This document shows, in pieces, positions 17,365 through 24,288 of a stretch of DNA of 33,367 nucleotides (position 1 is its first letter; every line of letters starts with the position of its first letter). The stretch lies in contig DBYG01000017.1 of assembly GCA_002310175.1 (NCBI GenBank), positions 1-33,367 of the forward strand, read 5' to 3'. This DNA is from Bacteroidales bacterium UBA1192 (GTDB lineage: Bacteria; Bacteroidota; Bacteroidia; Bacteroidales; Bacteroidaceae). Under the pieces are notes generated by a model. It made no database searches, was not told the origin of the DNA, and saw only the letters and a list, made by a program, of their open reading frames with translations. Position numbers and translations under genes: made by a program.

Positions 17365-18639
17365 TTAATCATTAAACCTGTCAGGGTGTGCCCACAAGCC
17401 GAGAGCCGGGTTAGATATGTAATATATCTCCTCTCCGTTTACGATGTTCCATCCATCGTGCAGTGAAACTGGAGAGTTTCTCTTCATAACTTCGCCAAGA
17501 CTGTCCCAACAAAAACCAACCTCTTCTATTTCTGTTCGACTCATGTCCGGTCCAGGACAATAAGTGATTGTAAAGCGGTCTTCACTAGAACCGTGTATAA
17601 GATGCGCTGCAGCTCCAAGATTTGCCTTTAGGTCATCGTTCTGTTCCACTGCACGCAACGTGGCCGGAGTGCCTTTATAGCCGTATTTTCGTATCAGGGA
17701 GTCAATTGCCGGGTCTTCACCGAACTCTTTCAGGGCAGGCGCCATGATTATCAGTTCGGCACCGTCTGCAAGGGCCATGCGGGTGCGATAGATAGCTTTG
17801 TTGCCGAGCCAAGTGCTTTTGAACTCTTCAGGGTCAAGCCAGACGAGGCATTTGCGGATAGGTTTTTCGACCATGATGAAGTTCACCTGAAGGGCTAGGT
17901 CGGCGGCACGTCTGAAGCATTCAAAATCATCACCGATGTAGAGACCACGCAGTTTCATCTGACCGTCATAACCTTTGGAAAGTACTGTCTGGATATATAC
18001 TATCGGCAGATTCTTTATAAAATGCTGCGATGAATATTCCAAGATGTCACGTACCGGACTTTTTGCACGACCCATAATACGTTCCATGCCGTATGTCGCA
18101 CCCAGAAAATGACTTTTGTTGATACCGTCGCTTCCACCTACTCCAACAAAAATGTTCTTGTTGTAGTTGGCCATGCCTATGACTTCATGAGGAACAACCT
18201 GACCAATGGAGAGAATCAGGTCGAAACCGGGATTAAGCAGAAGTTTGTTGACTTGTGCCTTCCAACTATAGTGGAGACGGCCTTCAGATACCTTTTCAAT
18301 ATATGATGATGGTACTTCACCGACTGTAACTACGTCATTTCGCCAGTCATGTTTGCGGAACAGTTCAAGTGGGGTATGGCCGAACATAAAGGACAACTGG
18401 TCATCGGTCATAGGTGTATGGGTACCTATTGCTGGCATGATGTCAGTGAGCCTGTCGCCGAAGTACTCGTAACACATCTCTGTGATTGGGCCGGCGAACG
18501 AGTTAAGCCGGGTTATGTCAGGTGGAAGTGCAAGGACACGATTACGGCGTCCCATACTGTCGAATACGTCGTGCAGTATGTCACGTACTTCACTGTGGGT
18601 AATTACTTCAGTCCTGGAGCCTCTTGCAAAATATAGCAT
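17365..18639 (-). CDS. LarA-family nickel-pincer hydroxyacid racemase/epimerase
   Basis: This 424-residue protein belongs to the lactate-racemase (LarA, DUF2088) superfamily, which uses a nickel-pincer nucleotide to invert the alpha-carbon of 2-hydroxyacids by hydride transfer. The catalytic set is intact. Asp41-x-x-Arg44 matches LarA Asp72/Arg75, and His74 (GTH) matches His108. His151 (VPHE), Lys161 (YNKN) and His177 (KSHF) repeat the 10- and 16-residue spacings of LarA His174, Lys184 and His200. Lys161 would carry the cofactor and His177 would bind nickel. The substrate is not lactate by context: a sugar kinase lies 3 nt upstream and pdxB, gnd, uxaE and uxaC follow. Characterised relatives include D-gluconate 2-epimerases, so I infer an aldonate epimerase. 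The cofactor genes larB, larC and larE are not in the window. Confidence 0.85.
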   Translation of the reverse strand: MLYFARGSRTEVITHSEVRDILHDVFDSMGRRNRVLALPPDITRLNSFAGPITEMCYEYFGDRLTDIMPAIGTHTPMTDDQLSFMFGHTPLELFRKHDWRNDVVTVGEVPSSYIEKVSEGRLHYSWKAQVNKLLLNPGFDLILSIGQVVPHEVIGMANYNKNIFVGVGGSDGINKSHFLGATYGMERIMGRAKSPVRDILEYSSQHFIKNLPIVYIQTVLSKGYDGQMKLRGLYIGDDFECFRRAADLALQVNFIMVEKPIRKCLVWLDPEEFKSTWLGNKAIYRTRMALADGAELIIMAPALKEFGEDPAIDSLIRKYGYKGTPATLRAVEQNDDLKANLGAAAHLIHGSSEDRFTITYCPGPDMSRTEIEEVGFCWDSLGEVMKRNSPVSLHDGWNIVNGEEIYYISNPALGLWAHPDRFND

Positions 18640-18642
18640 AGC

Positions 18643-19722
18643 TTATCTCTTGACTCTGGCGTTGCCTGCCCAGACGCTCCATATCTGCTCCTCGTCGGCA
18701 GGCTGAACGTAATCTGTCAGGAATGTGGTGGCAAGAGCACCGGTAGCCCATCCGAACTGAATCCATTTCTCTGGTTCCCATCCTCTAAGTATTGCGTAGA
18801 GCAGACCGCCCACGAAACCGTCGCCTCCGCCTATTCGGTCCAGTACGTGTATGTTGCGTGGCTCGACTATTTTCCAGCTGTCACCATGAAGCATTATGGC
18901 ACCCCAGTTGTGGCTGTTGGCGTTTTCCACCTGTCTAAGGGTTGTGGCGAAAACCTGTGCACCCGGATAAATGGTTTTGACGTTATTGATCATGGATTTG
19001 AATCCATCAATCTTTGATGCCAAATCCTTACCCCCTGCTTCCGGTCCCTCTATTCCGAGTGCCAACTGGAAATCTTCCTCATTGCCTATCAGAATGTCAC
19101 TGATACTGCAAATTTCAGAGAATATTTCCCGCAGTTCTTTTTCACGTCCCTTCCAGAATGAGGCCCGGTAATTCAGGTCAAAACTGATTTTGGTTCCATG
19201 TTTTTTTGCTATACGGGCTATTTCAAGACAGAAACGGCTCGTCTCGGGACTCAATGCACAAATCAGCCCTGAAAGATGTACGATCTGCACTCCTTCTCTT
19301 CCAAAAATACGTTCCAGGTCGAAATCCTTGACATTAAGGGTGCGACCTACTTCACCTGCACGGTCATTCCATACCCTCGGCCCGCGAGAACCGTACCCGC
19401 TGTCTGCCACATTGATTTGATGACGATAACCCCATGGGCCTCCTTGAGGTACGTCCGGTCCCTCAAAGTCCATTCCACGGCTCCGCAGGTCACGCTTGAT
19501 GAAATCAGAGAAGGGCGAGCCTTCTACGAAGGTCGTCAGTACTTTGACAGGAAGTCCGAGATACGAGGATATACTGGCAACATTGGTTTCAGCACTTGTG
19601 GCCTGGACACTAAGGAGATTACAACTCTGGACGGGTTGACCAGATGGTGGAGTGACGCGTAATCCCATGCTTGTCGGGACAAGCATAGCATATTTGCATT
19701 TTTTTTTCAGTTCAATACTCAT
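18643..19722 (-). CDS. PfkB-family sugar (acid) kinase
   Basis: This 359-residue ribokinase-fold kinase resembles 2-keto-3-deoxygluconate kinases in its core. Shared features are 'ISFDLNYRASFW', 'DILIGNEEDF' and the ATP-site signature 'DRIGGGDGFVGG', whose Asp301 is the catalytic base. The N-terminus differs: the usual short strand ending in Gly-Glu is replaced by 'YAMLVPTSMGLRVTP', and the substrate-side GGA-x-x-N-x-A motif reads TSAETNVA (42-49). The paired glycines that line the sugar pocket are therefore missing, which suggests a different substrate. It lies 3 nt before the LarA homologue and 6 nt after the homocysteine methyltransferase gene. It could be a KDG kinase or, as I infer from LarA and gnd, a gluconate or related aldonate kinase. 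Confidence 0.85.
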   Translation of the reverse strand: MSIELKKKCKYAMLVPTSMGLRVTPPSGQPVQSCNLLSVQATSAETNVASISSYLGLPVKVLTTFVEGSPFSDFIKRDLRSRGMDFEGPDVPQGGPWGYRHQINVADSGYGSRGPRVWNDRAGEVGRTLNVKDFDLERIFGREGVQIVHLSGLICALSPETSRFCLEIARIAKKHGTKISFDLNYRASFWKGREKELREIFSEICSISDILIGNEEDFQLALGIEGPEAGGKDLASKIDGFKSMINNVKTIYPGAQVFATTLRQVENANSHNWGAIMLHGDSWKIVEPRNIHVLDRIGGGDGFVGGLLYAILRGWEPEKWIQFGWATGALATTFLTDYVQPADEEQIWSVWAGNARVKR

Positions 19723-19728
19723 ATATCA

Positions 19729-20664
19729 TCAAAAATTTCTTGGTGCGATTTTTTTTAGTCTTAAGGCGATTTCTCGGATATGTTCAGGCGTGGTTCCGCA
19801 ACATCCACCCGCGATGTTGACCAATCCGTCAGCTGCCATCTTCTCCAAGGCATCAGCAGTGTCACATGGACCTTCGTCATAACCGTGGGTAGTAGGTAGT
19901 CCAGCGTTAGGATAAATGCTGACAGCACAATCTGCGACAGAAGCAATATTCTGTATTACAGGGTATAGCTCTTTCGCTCCGAACGAGCAGTTGAGTCCGA
20001 AGCTCATTAGCTTGAAAGTATTGGGTCCTTTCTTGGTCAGGCTTTCATAAAAATCTACAACACTTAATCCGGTCATTAAGCATCCGCTTGAGTTCATAAT
20101 GCTTGCTGAAAGCATGATTGGCAGGTCGGTGCCATTCTCCATCTGTACTTTCCTGACAGCATCCAATGCGGCATAGGCATTGCATTCGTCAGTGACGGTC
20201 TCTATCAGAAAACCGTCAACCCCACCTTCCGCCAGAGCTTTGGCCTGTACGTAATAGGCATCGGTAAGTACATTAATGTTGAATGTTTCAGTAGGGTCCT
20301 GCATCATCGCGGTAATGATGAGTGATTTGGGAGTCGGCCCCATGCTTCCCATTACCCAGACTTTCCTTCCTGCGTTGTCGGCAGCCTCTCTGGCAACCTT
20401 CACGGCGGCGAGATTCATTTCACGTACCTGTTCCTGCATGCCATAACCCTCCTGGGAGATTGCGTTTGCTCCGAAGGTGCAGGTGCTGATTATGTCAGCA
20501 CCTGCATCAATGTACGCTTTGTGGATTCCTGAAATGATATCCGGTCTTGTCAGAGGAAGAGCGTCGTTATTACCGTCGTATTCCAATCCTGTCTGCTGGA
20601 TGCATGTACCCATTCCTCCGTCCAGGATGAGTATCCTTTTTTTCAGTACTTCCCTGATATCCAT
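19729..20664 (-). CDS. Stand-alone homocysteine S-methyltransferase domain
   Basis: This 311-residue protein is the zinc-dependent homocysteine-binding barrel found as module 1 of methionine synthase MetH. It starts 'RILILDGGMGTCIQ', has 'STCTFGANAIS' near residue 60, and carries the three zinc-binding cysteines: Cys226 in GLNCSFG, and Cys288 and Cys289 in GGCCGTTPEHI. Its ending is natural, shortly after the second zinc motif; no folate, cobalamin or activation domains follow in any frame. It must therefore take the methyl group from a separate corrinoid protein, or from S-methylmethionine or betaine-like donors. It lies 26 nt after glyA, the main source of one-carbon units, which favours a split methionine-synthase role. 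Donor unknown. Confidence 0.85.
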   Translation of the reverse strand: MDIREVLKKRILILDGGMGTCIQQTGLEYDGNNDALPLTRPDIISGIHKAYIDAGADIISTCTFGANAISQEGYGMQEQVREMNLAAVKVAREAADNAGRKVWVMGSMGPTPKSLIITAMMQDPTETFNINVLTDAYYVQAKALAEGGVDGFLIETVTDECNAYAALDAVRKVQMENGTDLPIMLSASIMNSSGCLMTGLSVVDFYESLTKKGPNTFKLMSFGLNCSFGAKELYPVIQNIASVADCAVSIYPNAGLPTTHGYDEGPCDTADALEKMAADGLVNIAGGCCGTTPEHIREIALRLKKIAPRNF

Positions 20665-20690
20665 GTCGCTGAACTGGTTGAAAGTCGGAA

Positions 20691-21971
20691 TCAGTAGGCG
20701 AACATCGGGTAGTCCTTCATTATGTCATTGACACGTGAACGGACCTTGGCGATTACGGCTTCGTCCTCAGGGGCATCAAGAACCTCTTCAATCATATCCG
20801 CGATGGTGACCATAAGGTCCTCCTTTGCACCTCGGGTCGTGATGGCGGGAGTGCCGAAGCGCAGTCCGGATGTCTGGAATGCACTGCGTGAGTCAAACGG
20901 GACCATATTCTTGTTGGCAGTGATGTCGGCCGCAACAAGAGCCCTCTCTGCGACCTTACCGGTCAGGTCAGGATACTTGGAACGCAGGTCAACCAGCATA
21001 CTGTGGTTGTCTGTACCGCCGGATACAATTGTGAAACCACGCATGGTCAGTTCTTCGGCCAGTTTCCTGGCATTCTTCTGGACCTGGATCTGGTATTCCT
21101 TGAACTCAGGCTGGAGTGCCTCATGGAAAGCTACAGCCTTGGCTGCAATCACATGTTCCAGAGGACCCCCCTGTGTGCCAGGGAATACGGCAGAATCGAT
21201 AAGTTGTGACATCATCTTGATTTCACCTTTGGGCGTCCTACGGCCGCGAGGATCCTCAAAGTCCTTACCCAGCAGTATAATTCCGCCACGTGGGCCGCGC
21301 AGAGTCTTGTGTGTGGTGGAGGTAACAATGTGGGCGTATTTGACAGGATTTTCCAAAAGGCCGGCAGCGATTAGTCCGGCAGGGTGAGCCATATCAACCA
21401 TAAGAAGGGCACCGACCATGTCTGCAATCTTACGCATGCGGGCATACTCCCATTCACGTGAATAAGCAGAACCTCCGCCAATGATAAGCTTTGGCTTGAG
21501 CTCAAGAGCAAGTTGCTCCATTTTGTCATAATCCACGCGACCTGTTTCAGGGTTTAGATCGTAACCTATGGCGTGATAGAGAATTCCTGAGGAATTGACG
21601 GAAGAACCGTGTGACAGATGGCCGCCATGGGCTAGGTTAAGCCCCATGAATGTGTCACCTGGATTTAGGACAGCCTGAAGTACAGCTGCATTCGCCTGAG
21701 CTCCGGAGTGGGGCTGAACATTGGCGTATTCAGCACCGAAAAGTTGCTTGATACGGGAAATGGCTAGACGCTCAGCCTCATCTACGACTTCACATCCACC
21801 GTAGTAGCGTTTACCGGGGTAACCCTCAGCGTATTTATTGGTAAGGCATGACCCCATGGCCTGCATAACCTGATCACTTACAAAGTTTTCTGATGCGATA
21901 AGTTCGATTCCTTTTGCCTGACGCAGATGTTCGCGTTCAATGATGTTGAAAATTTCCTGGTCTTTTTTCAT
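20691..21971 (-). CDS. glyA: Serine hydroxymethyltransferase
   Basis: GlyA is the PLP enzyme that converts serine and tetrahydrofolate to glycine and methylene-tetrahydrofolate, the main one-carbon entry point. The 426-residue protein has the family hallmarks 'IELIASENFVSDQVMQAMGS' at the N-terminus, 'YYGGCEVVDEAE', 'VQPHSGAQANAAV', and the PLP-lysine segment 'VTSTTHKTLRGPRGG'. The C-terminal 'TSGLRFGTPAITTRGAKEDL' is also typical. The length is normal. It lies 23 nt after the outer-membrane barrel gene and 26 nt before the homocysteine methyltransferase. Its PLP requirement links it to pdxB further down the same series. Confidence 0.98.
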   Translation of the reverse strand: MKKDQEIFNIIEREHLRQAKGIELIASENFVSDQVMQAMGSCLTNKYAEGYPGKRYYGGCEVVDEAERLAISRIKQLFGAEYANVQPHSGAQANAAVLQAVLNPGDTFMGLNLAHGGHLSHGSSVNSSGILYHAIGYDLNPETGRVDYDKMEQLALELKPKLIIGGGSAYSREWEYARMRKIADMVGALLMVDMAHPAGLIAAGLLENPVKYAHIVTSTTHKTLRGPRGGIILLGKDFEDPRGRRTPKGEIKMMSQLIDSAVFPGTQGGPLEHVIAAKAVAFHEALQPEFKEYQIQVQKNARKLAEELTMRGFTIVSGGTDNHSMLVDLRSKYPDLTGKVAERALVAADITANKNMVPFDSRSAFQTSGLRFGTPAITTRGAKEDLMVTIADMIEEVLDAPEDEAVIAKVRSRVNDIMKDYPMFAY

Positions 21972-21994
21972 AATTATGTAGTGTTTATATAATG

Positions 21995-22711
21995 TCAGAA
22001 TGTTATGCCATAAGAAAATGAGAGAATGTTAAGTTTTCTGTTAAGAACAAGTTGTTCCGGTATGGGCTGTGGACAGGTTCCTTCAAACCCTCTGGAAATA
22101 TTGCTTATTCCACTTTCATATTCGAAGTCAATCATAGTCTTTCCGGAGCGTATCGTGAGTCCGACTGTCCAACCCCAAATGAAATCGGACAGATTCTCTT
22201 TAATGTCCTGTCCCTCCAGACCAATAAATGATGAACTATAGCTACTGGTAAATGGAATAATAAATCGAGGTCCTGTATAAACCGACATACTATATGGTGT
22301 CTTATTTATAATATGTATTCCGGTTTGAAGCGGTATAAACAAGTTATATGAAGATAATGAAACTCCAATCTCCCTGACTGATTCGGCTTCTGAATTCCAG
22401 CTGTTCAAGTCAACATAGAATGTAGATTTGTTACGGCTGAGACCAATACCAGTCTTAAGGAATATGTGTTTTCTATTATAGTAGCCGTCCATGCCGAAAA
22501 AATGTCCCACCTGAGTATCCTGGGTATAGCCATCCAGTTTCTTTCCATCGGCCTGCGGATTCCGGACATTTGTTCCTGTTGCGGAAAAACCAAAACGTAT
22601 GTCCCAAGTGAAAGATGGCATTGACAGGACTCCATGAACATCGGATCCTGCAGCCGATAGGCGCAGAGAAACAAGTAGTAGGATAAGGGCCAATGCGAAA
22701 TGTCTTTTCAT
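21995..22711 (-). CDS. Small outer-membrane beta-barrel protein
   Basis: This 238-residue exported protein has a clear signal peptide (residues 1-21, cleavage after LSAAG or nearby). The rest shows alternating hydrophobic and polar strands, for example 'FTWDIRFGFSATG', 'HIFLKTGIGLS', 'SYNLFIPLQTGIHI', 'YSMSVYTGPRFIIPF' and 'FIWGWTVGLTIRSG', and ends in a terminal Phe (SYGITF), the usual outer-membrane assembly signal. About eight to ten strands fit the length, as in PorT/OmpW-like barrels common in Bacteroidota. No specific family can be named from the sequence. It lies between pyrI (23-nt gap) and glyA (23-nt gap), so it is probably cotranscribed with housekeeping genes. Function unknown. 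Confidence 0.75.
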   Translation of the reverse strand: MKRHFALALILLLVSLRLSAAGSDVHGVLSMPSFTWDIRFGFSATGTNVRNPQADGKKLDGYTQDTQVGHFFGMDGYYNRKHIFLKTGIGLSRNKSTFYVDLNSWNSEAESVREIGVSLSSYNLFIPLQTGIHIINKTPYSMSVYTGPRFIIPFTSSYSSSFIGLEGQDIKENLSDFIWGWTVGLTIRSGKTMIDFEYESGISNISRGFEGTCPQPIPEQLVLNRKLNILSFSYGITF

Positions 22712-22734
22712 TGGATTCTATTATTTTGTTATGT

Positions 22735-23199
22735 TCAGAACAGTTTAACTTCGTTCTTCGGAATATCCTTTCCACAATATCTGCAGCGTAAAGTCCCACT
22801 GGATTTGTCAACTACATGGAACACGGTTTGCATTGGTTCATGATTGGTTATACACATGGGATTGCAGCATCTTACTATACCTTTGATCTCGTCAGGCATC
22901 GGAATGGCCTTTTTTTCAATTACCTCATAACTTCGGATAATGTTCAGGACGATATTTGGAGCAATGACAGATAACTTACTGCACTCCTCCTCACTGAAAT
23001 AACGGTCGGCTATCTTTATTATTCCTTTACTTCCCATTTTGTGGCTGGAGAGGTTTGCACCAATTGTTATGGGAGTGGCTATTGAGGTTAAACCGAGAAG
23101 GTTGACAACATCAAAGACTTTATCTGACGGGATATGATCAATGACAGTCCCGTTCTCTATAGCTGCTACCAGTTGTTCTGATTTATTCTTCTTTTCCAT
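22735..23199 (-). CDS. pyrI: Aspartate carbamoyltransferase regulatory chain
   Basis: PyrI is the allosteric subunit of aspartate transcarbamoylase, binding CTP and ATP and joining catalytic trimers. The 154-residue protein has an N-terminal nucleotide-binding domain with 'IENGTVIDHIPSDKVFDVVNLLG', and a C-terminal zinc domain with four cysteines in 'CNPMCITNHE' and 'CRYCGK'. ATG 23199 is the likely start: it comes 2 nt after the pyrB stop codon and gives the usual family N-terminus, whereas the longer reading from TTG 23226 would run into pyrB. A good purine-rich site is not evident. Adjacent pyrB supports a complete holoenzyme. Confidence 0.97.
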   Translation of the reverse strand: MEKKNKSEQLVAAIENGTVIDHIPSDKVFDVVNLLGLTSIATPITIGANLSSHKMGSKGIIKIADRYFSEEECSKLSVIAPNIVLNIIRSYEVIEKKAIPMPDEIKGIVRCCNPMCITNHEPMQTVFHVVDKSSGTLRCRYCGKDIPKNEVKLF

Positions 23200-23201
23200 T
23201 A

Positions 23202-24119
23202 TTATAGGAGATTCAATGCGTTGCAAATTAAAGCTTCACGAACAAACAGTCCGTTTTTTGCCTGTTGGAAGTAATATGCCTTTGGATTGGAATCAACATC
23301 CTGTGATATTTCGTTCACTCTTGGCAGAGGGTGTAGTATACGCAGGTTCGGTTTAGTGTTGGCAAGCATATCGTTATGAAGGATGAACGAATCCTTGACG
23401 CGTTCGTATTCCATCAGGTCAGTGAAACGTTCCCTTTGGACGCGGGTCATATAGATGATATCCGCATTCGCAATAACTTTTTCGTTAAAGTCTGAATGTT
23501 CTGTAAAACCGATATGGTTCTCCCTGCAAAATTCTTTGTACTCGGCAGGCATTTTTAGTTCTTCAGGGGAGATGAAATGGAATGTCGGGTTAAAGAAACG
23601 CATTGCCGTGAGCATGGAATGGACGGTACGTCCGTATTTCAGGTCACCAACAAGTAAAATCTCAAGATTATCAAGCCGTCCTTGAGTCTTGAGCATAGAA
23701 TAGAGGTCAAGCATGGTTTGGGAGGGATGCTGATTCGCTCCATCACCTGCGTTAATGATAGGGACAGGCGACACCTCACTTGCATATTTTGCAGCACCTT
23801 CCAGATAATGCCTCATGATAATCAGATCGGCATAGTTGCTCACCATCATGATGGTATCCTTGAGAGTCTCGCCCTTGGAGGAACTTGTTGTTGCCGCATC
23901 GGAAAAACCGATAACTTTCCCTCCCAGCCTGTTCACTGCCGTTTCAAAACTGAGTCTTGTTCTGGTAGATGGCTCAAAGAAAAGTGTAGCCACCACCTTG
24001 CCGTCCAGGATTTTACTATTCGGTTGGGCCTCGAATGTGAATGCTTGCCTCAAAAGTCCAAGGATATCATTCCTATCAAGTCCTTCGAGGGAAATCAGAC
24101 TTCTGCTGGTAATGTCCAT
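23202..24119 (-). CDS. pyrB: Aspartate carbamoyltransferase catalytic chain
   Basis: PyrB condenses carbamoyl phosphate and aspartate, the committed step of pyrimidine synthesis. The 305-residue length matches the family. The carbamoyl-phosphate motif is 'FFEPSTRTRLSFE' (about 48-60). Other hallmarks are 'MRHYLEGA', 'INAGDGANQHPSQTMLDLYS' and 'ILHPLPRVNEI'. It is the first gene of the long minus-strand series and is divergent from the PBP1A gene, with 169 nt between start codons. No PyrR-type attenuator is evident in the leader. Confidence 0.98.
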   Translation of the reverse strand: MDITSRSLISLEGLDRNDILGLLRQAFTFEAQPNSKILDGKVVATLFFEPSTRTRLSFETAVNRLGGKVIGFSDAATTSSSKGETLKDTIMMVSNYADLIIMRHYLEGAAKYASEVSPVPIINAGDGANQHPSQTMLDLYSMLKTQGRLDNLEILLVGDLKYGRTVHSMLTAMRFFNPTFHFISPEELKMPAEYKEFCRENHIGFTEHSDFNEKVIANADIIYMTRVQRERFTDLMEYERVKDSFILHNDMLANTKPNLRILHPLPRVNEISQDVDSNPKAYYFQQAKNGLFVREALICNALNLL

Positions 24120-24154
24120 ATCGTTGATCGTCCGTATTGTTAATTTAGGAATTC

Positions 24155-24162
24155 CAAAATTA
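24155..24162 (-). promoter_or_regulatory. Possible -7 element for pyrB
   Basis: TAATTTTG on the minus strand fits TAnnTTTG, 36 nt before the pyrB ATG. No good TTTG element is found 19-20 nt upstream, and the region is AT-rich, so the match may be chance. It is listed because the long minus-strand series needs a promoter here. Confidence 0.35.
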
Positions 24163-24236
24163 CTAATAAAAAGGAAACCTTAATCCACACTGTTGATAAC
24201 TTTACGTAAAATGATATAAAATGACGGATAGAGGGA

Positions 24237-24264
24237 TTTATTGTCCCAATTTTTGCTATTTTTG
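24237..24264 (+). promoter_or_regulatory. Probable promoter of the PBP1A operon
   Basis: A full TAnnTTTG match (TATTTTTG) is at 24257-24264, 24 nt before the ATG. The best upstream element, TTTATTG at 24237-24243, gives shorter spacing than usual. The position suits the six-gene plus-strand operon. Confidence 0.45.
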
Positions 24265-24288
24265 CAAAGTTCAGTACAAACTGCAGTG

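Noticed and set aside
20722..21387. Open frame of 221 codons on the plus strand, antisense to glyA
   Set aside because: It is a shadow of glyA: low-complexity Ser/Pro/Arg-rich composition, no promoter, and glyA is unmistakable on the other strand.
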